64,000 nt of DNA. Origin: Hymenobacter setariae. Lineage in GTDB: Bacteria > Bacteroidota > Bacteroidia > Cytophagales > Hymenobacteraceae. The stretch lies in assembly GCF_007713685.1 (NCBI RefSeq), contig NZ_VMRJ01000003.1, forward strand, positions 1 through 64,000, in the 5' to 3' direction. The notes under the pieces are model-generated. The model was given only the letters and a program-made list of their open reading frames with translations. It was not told the DNA's origin and did not search any database. Shown here piece after piece: positions 52,543 through 61,156 of this stretch; within the stretch, counting starts at the first letter, position 1, and each line of letters begins with the position of its first letter. Position numbers and translations under genes: made by a program.

Positions 52543-52621
52543 TGCTCGATGCCTAGTTGATAGTGCTTAAGAGGCAGCTACCAACCAAGCCCCAAGCACT
52601 ACCAACTGCGCATTACATAGT

Positions 52622-53101
52622 ATGGCCGAAAACCTTTTTATCACCGCCGATACCAAAGCCGCCCGCTACGCCGAGCTGCTGCCCCAAATCGAGGCGCTCA
52701 CCAACGTCGAGCCCGACCTCACCGCCAACCTTGCCAACACGGCTGCTGCACTGCGGCAGGCATTCGGGTTTTTCTGGGTCGGTTTTTACCTGGTTAAGGG
52801 CGACGAGCTGGTCCTAGGTCCTTTTCAAGGGCCAATAGCCTGCACGCGCATTCGCAAGGGGCGCGGGGTGTGCGGCACCAGCTGGGCCGAGGCCCGCACG
52901 GTATTGGTGCCCGACGTAGAGGAGTTTCCGGGCCACATCGCGTGCAGCTCCGATTCAAAGTCGGAAATCGTGGTGCCCGTGCTGAAAAATGGTGCCGTAG
53001 TGGCCGTACTCGACGTAGATAGCGACAAGCTCAACGACTTTGACCACGACGACAAACTGGCATTGGAACAGCTCATGGTGATGGCAAGTGCTTGGTTTTA
53101 A
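52622..53101 (+). CDS. msrC: free methionine-R-sulfoxide reductase (GAF domain)
   Basis: 159 aa GAF-domain enzyme. The three Cys that mark fRMsr are present: IACTRIRKGRGVCGTSW (two) and GHIACSSDSKSEIVVPV (one). FFWVGFYLVKGDELVLGPFQG precedes them. It reduces free Met-R-sulfoxide with thioredoxin-type help. The next gene starts 5 bp after its stop (53107), suggesting co-transcription. ribD ends 79 bp upstream. Confidence 0.92.
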   Translation: MAENLFITADTKAARYAELLPQIEALTNVEPDLTANLANTAAALRQAFGFFWVGFYLVKGDELVLGPFQGPIACTRIRKGRGVCGTSWAEARTVLVPDVEEFPGHIACSSDSKSEIVVPVLKNGAVVAVLDVDSDKLNDFDHDDKLALEQLMVMASAWF

Positions 53102-53106
53102 GTAGT

Positions 53107-53520
53107 ATGAAAGCATTGAAATTCTGTGCGCTGGCGCTGCTGAGTGGCTTGGCTGCTAGCTGCGGCAAGCAATTTGACGTAGCCTCCGACGTGGCCCTGA
53201 AGTACCAAAACGGCGCGGCTGTGCAGCGGCAGATAGAACTACTGCAAGCCGAGCAAGTGAAAGTGTCGGGGGCCACCGCCGGGGCGGCCGGAGCGGGGCC
53301 AGCCGTGCTTAGCCTAGAGGTAGTGAACCCCGTGGAGCAGCACCCCGACACCCTGAAGCAGCGGATGCGCCAGCTCGCTCGCCTGCTGGTGGCCGACCTA
53401 GGTAGCCCCGACCGCTACCAAGTGGTGAATGCTCAGGCTACGTTCAAACACAACTTGCTGTCGCGCGACAATAGCACTAGCTCCCAAGCCTTTATTTACC
53501 CGATAGCCAGCCTGCGCTAG
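53107..53520 (+). CDS. small lipoprotein, unknown
   Basis: 137 aa from the ATG at 53107. Lipoprotein signal KALKFCALALLSGLAASC with Cys at residue 19. The mature part has a helical segment (AAVQRQIELLQAEQVKVSG), LSLEVVNPVEQHPDTLKQRMRQLARLL and a beta-like C-terminus (VVNAQATFKHN). No family was recognised. It sits between the fRMsr gene (5-bp gap) and kmo (27-bp gap), all on the same strand. Confidence 0.6.
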   Translation: MKALKFCALALLSGLAASCGKQFDVASDVALKYQNGAAVQRQIELLQAEQVKVSGATAGAAGAGPAVLSLEVVNPVEQHPDTLKQRMRQLARLLVADLGSPDRYQVVNAQATFKHNLLSRDNSTSSQAFIYPIASLR

Positions 53521-53547
53521 CGAGCTGACGTATTTCTGTTTTACGCT

Positions 53548-54933
53548 ATGATGGAGCCGATGCACGATGCAGCTTCCCCCGCCGCCACTGAGCCGCTGGT
53601 TATCATGGGCGCGGGCCTGGTAGGCACGCTGCTGGCCCTCTACCTCACGCGGCGCGGCCACCCGGTGCACCTCTACGAGCGCCTGCCCGACCCACGCAAA
53701 ACGGGCCTGCGCGAGGCGCGCTCCATCAATTTGGCGCTTAGTGACCGGGGTTGGCGCGGGCTAGCGGGGGTGGGCGTTACTGATGATATCCGCAAGGTGG
53801 GCATCCCCATGTACCGCCGCGTAATGCACGACCAGCGCGGGCAGCTCACCTACCAGCCCTACGGGCAGGAAGGCCAGGCCATTTTCTCGGTAAGCCGCGA
53901 CAGTCTTAATCGTACCCTGCTCGACCTGGCCGAGGCCAAGCCAGGCGTCGAAATCACGTTTGGCCAAAAGCTGACGCAACTCGACCTGCCCGCCCGCCGC
54001 CTGCACCTGCGCGACGTGGCCAGCGCCCGCGAGTACGACGTGCCCTACCAGCGCCTGTTTGGCGTGGATGGCGCGTGGTCGGCAGTGCGCGGCGCCATGC
54101 AGCGCCTCGACCGGGCCGACTACTCGCAGCAGTACCTAGAGTATGGCTACAAGGAATTGACCATTGCGGCCGGGCCAAATGGCACTTGGCAGATGGAGAA
54201 AAACGCGCTCCACATCTGGCCTAGGGGCAATTACCTAATGATTGCGCTGCCCAACCTCGACGGGTCGTTCAATGCCACGCTGTTCTTTCCCTACGAAGGG
54301 CCGTTGTCGTTTGACAGCCTGCGCACGCCCGAGGAGGTAGAGCGCTTTTTCGGCGAGGTCTTCCCCGATGTAGTGCCACTGATGCCCGAGCTCGATACCG
54401 AGTTTTTCGACCACCCCACCGGCTCGCTCGTCACCATCCGGTGCTGGCCCTGGAGCTACCAAGATTCGGTGCTGCTGCTCGGCGACGCGGCCCACGCCAT
54501 CGTGCCCTTCTACGGCCAGGGCATGAACGCGGGCTTCGAGGACTGCACCGTGCTTGACCGCCTGCTCGACGACCTAGGCGAAGGCGACTGGGGCCACATT
54601 ATGGATGAGTTTGAGCGCCTGCGCAAGCCCAACACCGACGCCATGGCCGAGTTGGCCCTCTACAATTTCGTGGAAATGCGCGACCGTGTGGCCGACCCGC
54701 GCTTCTTGCTGCAAAAGCGCATTGAGGCCAAAATCGCCGCCCAATACCCTGATAAGTGGCTACCGCTTTACTCCCGCGTCACGTTCTCGCCCGACACGCC
54801 CTACGCCGAAGCCTGGGCTGCTGGCCAGCGCCAGGAGGCCATCATGGCCCGCCTCATGCCGCACATTCAAGGCGAAGAAGACTTCGACAAGCCGGAAGTG
54901 CAGGAGCTGGTGAAGTCAATTATTAACGAGTAG
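53548..54933 (+). CDS. kmo: kynurenine 3-monooxygenase
   Basis: 461 aa FAD monooxygenase that hydroxylates kynurenine in the oxidative tryptophan pathway. The N-terminal dinucleotide motif is VIMGAGLVGTLLALYL, then LYERLPDPRKTGLREARSINLALSDRG, FGVDGAWSAVR, and the second FAD motif LLLGDAAHAIVPFYGQGMNAG. YGYKELTI and the conserved C-terminal helices are present, without the eukaryotic membrane anchor. No kynureninase or tryptophan dioxygenase gene is nearby. A 44-bp perfect palindrome follows. Confidence 0.94.
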   Translation: MMEPMHDAASPAATEPLVIMGAGLVGTLLALYLTRRGHPVHLYERLPDPRKTGLREARSINLALSDRGWRGLAGVGVTDDIRKVGIPMYRRVMHDQRGQLTYQPYGQEGQAIFSVSRDSLNRTLLDLAEAKPGVEITFGQKLTQLDLPARRLHLRDVASAREYDVPYQRLFGVDGAWSAVRGAMQRLDRADYSQQYLEYGYKELTIAAGPNGTWQMEKNALHIWPRGNYLMIALPNLDGSFNATLFFPYEGPLSFDSLRTPEEVERFFGEVFPDVVPLMPELDTEFFDHPTGSLVTIRCWPWSYQDSVLLLGDAAHAIVPFYGQGMNAGFEDCTVLDRLLDDLGEGDWGHIMDEFERLRKPNTDAMAELALYNFVEMRDRVADPRFLLQKRIEAKIAAQYPDKWLPLYSRVTFSPDTPYAEAWAAGQRQEAIMARLMPHIQGEEDFDKPEVQELVKSIINE

Positions 54934-54954
54934 TGCGCTCATACTAAAATGCTT

Positions 54955-55058
54955 GCAAAAACCGCCTGTCATGCTGAGCTTGCGAAGCATCTTCTCACGG
55001 TGGAATAACCCGGCGTGAGAAGATGCTTCGCAAGCTCAGCATGACAGGCGGTTTTTGC
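54955..55058. repeat. dispersed palindrome, copy E: 44-bp perfect inverted repeat
   Basis: Arms 54955-54998 and 55015-55058 are perfectly complementary over 44 bp with a 16-base loop. The core is TGTCATGCTGAGCTTGCGAA. Outer A5/T5 tracts give bidirectional terminator character between the convergent kmo and 55108 genes. It is the best-preserved member of the family in this window. Confidence 0.85.
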
Positions 55059-55107
55059 AGCCCGTTTTTTAGACTTACTTGCTTGAGTAGATGCTTAGCT
55101 TGGACGC

Positions 55108-55971
55108 TTACGGCTGTACCGTAATCGTCCGCGTCACTGAGTTAAATGGCCCGGGGATGAGCTTGCCGCCATTATCCACCAGCTCCAGCTTGATGGTGGC
55201 TTGGCCGGCGGGCAGGCCTTCCATCATATAGGGCAACCACTTATCGAGCATAAACTCGGTGCCGTTGATGGTAGCGCGCACCTTGTTGCCGTCGGGGGCC
55301 AGGGTGGTGTTCACGAGGTAAAAGTCCAGCATGATTTTCTTCGCATCAGCACCCGCATACGTGTCTTTGGGGCGGCTGTAGAAGAGGTGCGGGGCTTTCA
55401 GGTCCACTTTAGCGCTGGTGGTATCCACAGCATTGCCCACCGTGATGGTGCGCAAGTCATAGGCTCCTAGGTGCTTGAGGCTCTCGTGGTACGAGCGTGA
55501 CAAGAACGAGAGTATCACGTGCTGGCCGGGCTCCATGGGCTGCGCAAACTTGGTTTCGTACTGCGCGATGTAGGGCTTGTTGTCGATGATGAGGTGAATG
55601 TGCTGACCCTTCATCGAGTTGGCCATGTGCTGGGCGTGGTCGCTGCCCGTCATTTTGGTCAGCTGGAAGTTGGTGAGGTCGTAGTTGAACTCGACCGGGC
55701 TGGGTACCGACGAGCCCGCAATGGGCCGGTTCAGGCGCAGCTGGGCAGTTGGAAACTTGGGCGAATCGTCGAAGGGCGTGAGCGAGATACCATTTTTAGA
55801 CTGGGCTTCGCCGGCCGCCGTGTTGGCGGTCGTTTGGGCACCTAGGGCGGTGGGGCGTTCGGCGGGGCTGGTGGTCGCGGTTTCGGTGGTTTGCGAAGCG
55901 CTGCAGCTACCTAGGGCCAGCGCGGTGGCCAGGGCCAACGGGCCGCCCAGGAGTGAAAAAGCAGATTTCAT
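55108..55971 (-). CDS. lipoprotein, unknown, beta-rich
   Basis: 287 aa. Lipoprotein signal KSAFSLLGGPLALATALALGSC with Cys at residue 23. A Thr/Ala-rich spacer leads to a beta-rich body: LNRPIAGSSVPSPVEFNYDL, then HAQHMANSMKGQHIHLIIDNKPY and a second strand-rich part VRATINGTEFMLDKWLPYMMEGLPAGQATIKLELVD. The two parts resemble a repeated beta-sandwich module. The His-rich HAQHM...GQHIHLI is notable and could bind metal, but that is speculation. Function unknown. Confidence 0.65.
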   Translation of the reverse strand: MKSAFSLLGGPLALATALALGSCSASQTTETATTSPAERPTALGAQTTANTAAGEAQSKNGISLTPFDDSPKFPTAQLRLNRPIAGSSVPSPVEFNYDLTNFQLTKMTGSDHAQHMANSMKGQHIHLIIDNKPYIAQYETKFAQPMEPGQHVILSFLSRSYHESLKHLGAYDLRTITVGNAVDTTSAKVDLKAPHLFYSRPKDTYAGADAKKIMLDFYLVNTTLAPDGNKVRATINGTEFMLDKWLPYMMEGLPAGQATIKLELVDNGGKLIPGPFNSVTRTITVQP

Positions 55972-56045
55972 GGCGAAAGAGCGTCGGTGAAAGAGAGAGG
56001 ATTAATCTGCACAATACGGCATTAACCCGCCTCAAGGTTTTGCCG

Positions 56046-56053
56046 TAACTTTG
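56046..56053 (+). promoter_or_regulatory. putative -7 element upstream of the IPNS-like gene
   Basis: TAACTTTG matches TAnnTTTG exactly but lies 144 bp before the ATG at 56197, implying a long leader. No known regulatory RNA was recognised in that leader. Confidence 0.3.
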
Positions 56054-56196
56054 TAGTAGGTAACCATTGGTTTGCTGCTGGCGGGTTGGCGCGGGCGGCT
56101 GGTTGACAAGCGCAGCCGGTCAGTCGATTCGCTACCAGTGGTTATTGGTTGTAGAACCAATCAGCAAGTAATTCTTAACCCAATTACTTTCTTATC

Positions 56197-57171
56197 ATGG
56201 CTGATAATCTGCCTGACCATATTCCGTCGCTCGACCTCGCCGACTTCCGCTCCGGCGACCCCCAGCGCAAAGCCAAGTTCGTGAAAGAACTAGGCGACGC
56301 CTACCAAAGCATCGGCTTCATTGCCCTCAAAAACCATGGCCTCAACGATGAGCAGACTAAGGCCCTGTACGCCGACGTGCAGGAGTTCTTCCAACTGCCC
56401 GACCAGGCCAAGCAAGCCTACGAAGTGCCCGAGCTAGCTGGCCAGCGCGGCTACATCAGCAAGGGTAAGGAGCACGCCAAGGGCCGCAATACTGGTGACC
56501 TGAAAGAGTTTTTCCACGTCGGCCAAGAGGTCGAGGGTGAAGACCCGGTAAAAGACCAGTACCCCGCCAACATCTGGCCCAACGAGGTGCCCCGCTTCGC
56601 GCAAAGCACCATGAAGGCCTACCGCACCCTCGAAAGCGCCGGCAAAGACGTGCTGCGCGCCATCGCGCTGTACCTCGAATTGCCCGAAAATTACTTCGAT
56701 GACAAGGTGGTAAACGGCAACAGCATCCTGCGCCCCATCCACTACTTCCCTATCGAGGACCCCGACGCGGTGCCCACCGATGCGGTGCGCGCCGCCGAGC
56801 ACGGCGACATTAACCTCATCACGCTGCTGATGGGCGCCAGCGCCGACGGCCTGCAAGTGAAGCGCCGCGACGGCCAGTGGATTGCCATCACGGCCCTGCC
56901 CGACCAGATTGTGGTGAACGTGGGCGACATGCTCCAGCGCCTCACCAACGGCGTGCTCAAAAGCACCATTCACCGCGTGGTAAACCCGCCCCGCGAGAAG
57001 ATGAACACCTCGCGCTACAGCATCCCGTTCTTCATGCACCCGCGCTCCGAGATGAGCCTGGCGGCCCTGCCGCACCTTGTCACGGCCGACAACCCCAAGA
57101 AGGAGGCCGACATCACGGCCGGCGAGTTCCTGAACGAGCGCCTGATTGAGCTGGGCTTGAAAAAAAAGTAA
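56197..57171 (+). CDS. isopenicillin-N-synthase-like 2OG-Fe(II) oxygenase
   Basis: 324 aa. The DIOX_N part has [13 protein letters not shown] and [21 protein letters not shown]. The iron site is HxD in [13 protein letters not shown] and the distal His in [10 protein letters not shown], with RYSIPFF for 2-oxoglutarate. The layout is that of the IPNS/flavonol-synthase-like family, whose bacterial members oxidise unknown small molecules. It stands alone with its own terminator downstream. An antibiotic role is not implied. Confidence 0.88.
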   Translation: MADNLPDHIPSLDLADFRSGDPQRKAKFVKELGDAYQSIGFIALKNHGLNDEQTKALYADVQEFFQLPDQAKQAYEVPELAGQRGYISKGKEHAKGRNTGDLKEFFHVGQEVEGEDPVKDQYPANIWPNEVPRFAQSTMKAYRTLESAGKDVLRAIALYLELPENYFDDKVVNGNSILRPIHYFPIEDPDAVPTDAVRAAEHGDINLITLLMGASADGLQVKRRDGQWIAITALPDQIVVNVGDMLQRLTNGVLKSTIHRVVNPPREKMNTSRYSIPFFMHPRSEMSLAALPHLVTADNPKKEADITAGEFLNERLIELGLKKK

Positions 57172-57191
57172 ATCAGTAAGTTACTGTATTG

Positions 57192-57226
57192 AAGCGGCTG
57201 GTCTGAAAAGGCCAGCCGCTTTTTAT
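57192..57226 (+). terminator. terminator of the IPNS-like gene
   Basis: AAGCGGCTGG (57192-57201) pairs with CCAGCCGCTT (57212-57221), followed by TTTATTT. Confidence 0.75.
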
Positions 57227-57310
57227 TTAGCGAGCGTCAGGGGCACTGCGTCGCATTGCTATATCCCGTCGATTTTCGTACTAAAAGCTCCTCCCCACAT
57301 ACGTCCTGTA

Positions 57311-58720
57311 ATGAACCCAACCACCCGCATTGAACACGATTTCCTAGGCGAACGCCATATTCCTTCCAACGTTTACTACGGCATCCAGACCCTGCGGGCG
57401 ATGGAGAACTTCGCCATCACGGGTATTCCGATTAAGAATGAGCCGCTGTTTGTGCAGGCGCTGGCCTACGTGAAGAAGGGTGCGGCCCTAGCCAACAGAG
57501 AGCTGGGCGTGCTGCCCGCCAACATTGCCGATGCCATCGTGGCGGCTTGCGACCGGGTGGCGACGGGCGAGTTCGATGACCAGTTTCTGACCGACATGAT
57601 ACAGGGCGGCGCGGGCACCTCGGTGAACATGAATGCCAACGAGGTAATCGCCAACGTGGCCCTCGAAATGATGGGCCACGCGAAAGGGGACTACGACTAC
57701 TGCCACCCCAACAACCACGTAAACTGCTCGCAGAGCACGAACGATGCCTACCCCACGGCCTTCCGCATCGCGCTCAACAACAAGCTGGTGGGCTACCGCC
57801 AGGCCCTAGGTGCCCTTGCCGATGCCTTTGCCCAGAAAGGCGAAGAGTTCAAGAACGTGCTCAAAATGGGCCGCACCCAGTTGCAAGACGCCGTGCCCAT
57901 GAGCATGGGCGACGAGTTTCACGCCTTCGCCACCAACCTACGCGAAGAGCTGCTGCGCATCGACGACTCGCGCCGGCTCATCTCCGAAATCAACATGGGC
58001 GCCACTGCCATCGGCACCGGCGTAAACACGCCGCCCGGCTACGCGGGCCTCGTGACCCAGCACCTGCGCCAGGTAACAGGCCTCGATTTGCTACTGGCTG
58101 GCGACCTCATCGAAGCCACCTATGACACGGGCGCCTACGTGCAGCTCTCGGGCGTGCTCAAGCGCACCGCCGTGAAGCTCAGCAAAATCTGCAACGACCT
58201 TCGCCTGCTCAGCAGCGGCCCGCGCACCGGTCTCAATGAGATAAACCTGCCCGCCTTGCAGCCCGGCAGCAGCATCATGCCCGGCAAGGTCAACCCCGTC
58301 ATCCCGGAAGTAGTCAACCAAACGGCCTTCTACGTGGCTGGCGCCGACCTCACCGTGACGATGGCCGCCGAAGCGGGTCAGCTTCAGCTCAACGTGATGG
58401 AGCCGGTTATTTCGTTCGCGCTGTTCACCAGCATCTCCTACCTCACCAACGCCTGCCACACCTTGCGCGACAAGTGCGTGCTTGGCATCACGGCCAATGC
58501 TGCGCACGCCGCCAACATGGTGTATAACAGCATCGGTATCGTGACGCAGCTCAACCCTGTACTAGGCTACGAGGCCTCGGCCAGTATCGCCAAAGAAGCA
58601 CTGGCCACCGGCAAGTCGGTGCACGACATCGCCGTGACCGAGCGTGGCCTGCTCACGCAAGCCAAGTGGGATGAGATTTTCACGTTTGAAAACCTCATTC
58701 GGCCGGTGTTTATTCAGTAA
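57311..58720 (+). CDS. aspA: aspartate ammonia-lyase
   Basis: 469 aa, usual AspA length. It deaminates aspartate to fumarate. Signatures: [54 protein letters not shown] and the catalytic loop [19 protein letters not shown]. The residues favour aspartase over fumarase ([17 protein letters not shown]). It links nitrogen metabolism to the TCA cycle and gives back fumarate. It is probably monocistronic. Confidence 0.93.
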   Translation: MNPTTRIEHDFLGERHIPSNVYYGIQTLRAMENFAITGIPIKNEPLFVQALAYVKKGAALANRELGVLPANIADAIVAACDRVATGEFDDQFLTDMIQGGAGTSVNMNANEVIANVALEMMGHAKGDYDYCHPNNHVNCSQSTNDAYPTAFRIALNNKLVGYRQALGALADAFAQKGEEFKNVLKMGRTQLQDAVPMSMGDEFHAFATNLREELLRIDDSRRLISEINMGATAIGTGVNTPPGYAGLVTQHLRQVTGLDLLLAGDLIEATYDTGAYVQLSGVLKRTAVKLSKICNDLRLLSSGPRTGLNEINLPALQPGSSIMPGKVNPVIPEVVNQTAFYVAGADLTVTMAAEAGQLQLNVMEPVISFALFTSISYLTNACHTLRDKCVLGITANAAHAANMVYNSIGIVTQLNPVLGYEASASIAKEALATGKSVHDIAVTERGLLTQAKWDEIFTFENLIRPVFIQ

Positions 58721-58728
58721 TACTAGTT

Positions 58729-58828
58729 CGGCATGCTGAATCCTGTGAAGCGTTTCTCGTGGCGCCGTAGCCCCTTACGTAAGGGTTACTGCATCGTGTG
58801 AGATACTTCACGGCGTTCAGCATGACCG
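58729..58828. repeat. dispersed palindrome, copy F, diverged
   Basis: CGGCATGCTGAATCCTGTGAAGC from 58729 and the complement ending GTTCAGCATGACCG near 58828. It keeps the outer CATGCTGA/TCAGCATG ends, but the inner arm differs from copies A, C and E. It lies between aspA and chrA. Confidence 0.6.
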
Positions 58829-58879
58829 GATTAACGTGCCACTCGCCCTATCTTCGGCGTAGGTAATGTTCCTCGATTC

Positions 58880-60172
58880 GTGCCCACCGATTCTTCCATT
58901 CGTGCTACTCCTACCGTGCCCCTGGCGCCTTTGCGGCGGGAGGGCCGCCGGATGCGCCGAAACCGCAATTTCATTTTCCTCAAAGACGTAGCCGGCCTGG
59001 CTTGCACGGCCTTCGGTGGTCCGCAGGCCCACGTGGCCATGATGCTGCGCCTGCTCGTGGCCAAGCGCCGCTACCTCACCGCGGCCGAGTTGCTAGAGCT
59101 ACAAGCCTTGTGCGCGCTGCTGCCCGGCCCTACCTCGACCCAAACCATTACGGCCATCGGCCTGCGCCTAGGTGGCCCCAATCTGGCGTACCTCACCCTG
59201 CTGATATGGTGCTTGCCGGCGGTGATTATAATGACAGTAGCCGGCCTGCTGCTGAGCCACGTTGATGGCGGGCGCACGGCCCAGATAGTGCAGTTTGTGC
59301 AGCCCGTGGCAGTGGGGTTCGTGGCATTTTCGGCCTACCGCATTGCCGAGAAAGTCATTCATACCAAAACCTCGGTGGCCCTGATGGTGGCAGCCGCCAT
59401 GGTGGCCTACTTCTTTCAGCTGCCGTGGGTGCTGCCGGTGCTGCTGCTGGCCGGCGGCAGTGTTACTACGCTGCGCTACCGCAAGCACGCCATCGTGCAA
59501 GATAAGAAGCCCTTACAAGTGGAGTGGGCCAACTTTGGGCTGTGGCTGGGCATCTTCCTGGGGGCGGCATTACTGGGCCACTACACCGAGTGGCTGCCCA
59601 TGCGGCTATTCGAGAATTTCTACCGCAACGGCTCGCTGGTCTTCGGCGGCGGGCAGGTGCTAGCGCCGCTGCTTTTTGCTGAGTTTGTAGAGTTTAAGCA
59701 CTACCTCACGAGCGCCGAGTTTTTGTCGGGCCTCGGAATGGTGCAGGCCCTGCCGGGGCCCAATTTCGCCTTTGCCTCCTACATTGGGGCGCTGGCCATG
59801 CGGCCGACTGGCCTAGGTACTACCGGGCAGCTCGTAGGGGCTGTAGTGGGAGCCCTAGGTATCTTTCTGCCCGGTATATTCTTGATATTCTTTGCTATCC
59901 GCTTCTGGGACGGCCTGCGTCAGTACCGCGTGGTAAAAGCCTCGCTCGAAGGCGTGAACGCCGTGAGCGCCGGCCTAGTGTGCGCGGCAGCGCTGCTGCT
60001 CTACCACCCGCTGGCCGACCGGATGCTCGATATGCCCGGCTGCCCGCCCGGCTGGCGGCTGCCCCTCAACCCATTGCTAGTGGGCATCACCTTTTTAGTT
60101 CTACTCTGGGAGCGTATTCCGAGCGTGGCCATTATTGGCGCGGCGCTGCTGGCCGGCTGGCTAGTGGGGTAG
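58880..60172 (+). CDS. chrA: chromate transporter family protein, two ChrA halves
   Basis: 430 aa, the long two-domain ChrA form. The N-terminal half has FGGPQAHVAMMLRLLVAKRRYLTAAEL and LCALLPGPTSTQT; the C-terminal half repeats the pattern with FGGGQVLAPLLFAEF and GMVQALPGPNFAFASYIGA. About ten membrane helices. It exports chromate or a related oxyanion; in soil bacteria the native substrate may be sulfate-like. The start is a GTG at 58880; the ATG at 58952 (MRRNRNF) is an alternative. Confidence 0.9.
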   Translation: MPTDSSIRATPTVPLAPLRREGRRMRRNRNFIFLKDVAGLACTAFGGPQAHVAMMLRLLVAKRRYLTAAELLELQALCALLPGPTSTQTITAIGLRLGGPNLAYLTLLIWCLPAVIIMTVAGLLLSHVDGGRTAQIVQFVQPVAVGFVAFSAYRIAEKVIHTKTSVALMVAAAMVAYFFQLPWVLPVLLLAGGSVTTLRYRKHAIVQDKKPLQVEWANFGLWLGIFLGAALLGHYTEWLPMRLFENFYRNGSLVFGGGQVLAPLLFAEFVEFKHYLTSAEFLSGLGMVQALPGPNFAFASYIGALAMRPTGLGTTGQLVGAVVGALGIFLPGIFLIFFAIRFWDGLRQYRVVKASLEGVNAVSAGLVCAAALLLYHPLADRMLDMPGCPPGWRLPLNPLLVGITFLVLLWERIPSVAIIGAALLAGWLVG

Positions 60173-60190
60173 CACGATACAGTTCGCCTC

Positions 60191-60248
60191 AACACAATGA
60201 CCCTCGAACGAGCTATCTAGGTAACTCATTCGAGGGCCATTGTCGTGT
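60191..60248. terminator. imperfect inverted repeat between convergent chrA and sod genes
   Basis: AACACAATG.CCCTCGAACGAG near 60191-60212 pairs with 60224-60248 with a few mismatches. It is a probable bidirectional terminator. Confidence 0.6.
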
Positions 60249-60274
60249 TATCTTACTCAAGAACGAAGGCTTAC

Positions 60275-61021
60275 TTAGCTCTTCTTCGCCGAGGTAAAGC
60301 GCTTATCGGCCTCAGGCCAGTTCACCACGTTCCAGAAGGCGGCTACGTAGTCGGGGCGCTTGTTTTGGTACTTGAGGTAGTAGGCGTGCTCCCATACGTC
60401 GAGGCCTAGCACGGGGGTGCCGCGCTGAATGCCGGGCAGGTCCATAAGCGGGTTGTCTTGGTTGGGGGTGTTCGAAATGAAGAGCTTGCCGGCTTTGTCC
60501 ACGCTCAGCCAAGCCCAGCCCGAGCCGAAGCGCGTGGTGGCGGCTTTTGTGAACTCCTCCTTGAACTTATCGAACGAGCCGAAGTCCTTGGTGATGGCCG
60601 TGGCCAACGCGCCGGTGGGTTGCCCGCCGCCTTTCTGGGCCAGCAGCGTCCAGAACATCGAGTGGTTGTAGTGGCCGCCCGCGTTGTTGCGGATGGCGTC
60701 GGGCTGCTTGCTGGCGGTGGCGAGCAGGTCGGCTAGCGGCAGCTTTTCTTCGGGCTTGCCTGCTACGGCCTCGTTCAGCTTCGAGACGTAGGTTTTGTGG
60801 TGCGCATCGTGGTGAATTTCCATCGTGCGGGCGTCGATGTGCGGCTCCAGCGCATTGAAAGCGTAGGGCAGCGGCGGCAGCGTAAATGGCCCGTCAGCCA
60901 TCGGCATGGCGCGGGCATCGCGCAGGAAGCGTTCTTCTTGGGCGCGGGCCAGCACAGCGGGGCTAACGAGGGCGCTGAGCGCGAACGCGGCGGCGTTCTT
61001 GATAAAATCGCGTTTGAGCAT
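60275..61021 (-). CDS. superoxide dismutase (Fe/Mn), probably exported
   Basis: 248 aa. It has an N-terminal leader ([25 protein letters not shown]) before the SOD fold, so it is probably exported or membrane-tethered. Metal ligands: His in [15 protein letters not shown], His in [10 protein letters not shown], and Asp and His in [27 protein letters not shown] is also typical. It converts superoxide to peroxide. Whether iron or manganese is used cannot be decided from these motifs alone. Most bacterial Fe/Mn SODs are cytoplasmic, so the leader is unusual. Confidence 0.92.
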   Translation of the reverse strand: MLKRDFIKNAAAFALSALVSPAVLARAQEERFLRDARAMPMADGPFTLPPLPYAFNALEPHIDARTMEIHHDAHHKTYVSKLNEAVAGKPEEKLPLADLLATASKQPDAIRNNAGGHYNHSMFWTLLAQKGGGQPTGALATAITKDFGSFDKFKEEFTKAATTRFGSGWAWLSVDKAGKLFISNTPNQDNPLMDLPGIQRGTPVLGLDVWEHAYYLKYQNKRPDYVAAFWNVVNWPEADKRFTSAKKS

Positions 61022-61156
61022 GAGTTATATACCTACAGGCAGAGGAATGGTTTGGCCCGCAGTAGCGCGGACTTTCAGTTCGCGAAGCTAAACACATCGC
61101 CGCGCTGGGGCTGCTGTGCTGGTTACGCACCTAGGACTGCAAATGGAAAGCGCCCG

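Noticed and set aside
56046..56196. Riboswitch in the long leader of the IPNS-like gene
   Set aside because: No known aptamer core or terminator/antiterminator pair was recognised.
56434..57075. 213-codon minus-strand frame under the IPNS-like oxygenase gene
   Set aside because: Antisense to a gene with clear iron-site motifs; no domain of its own.
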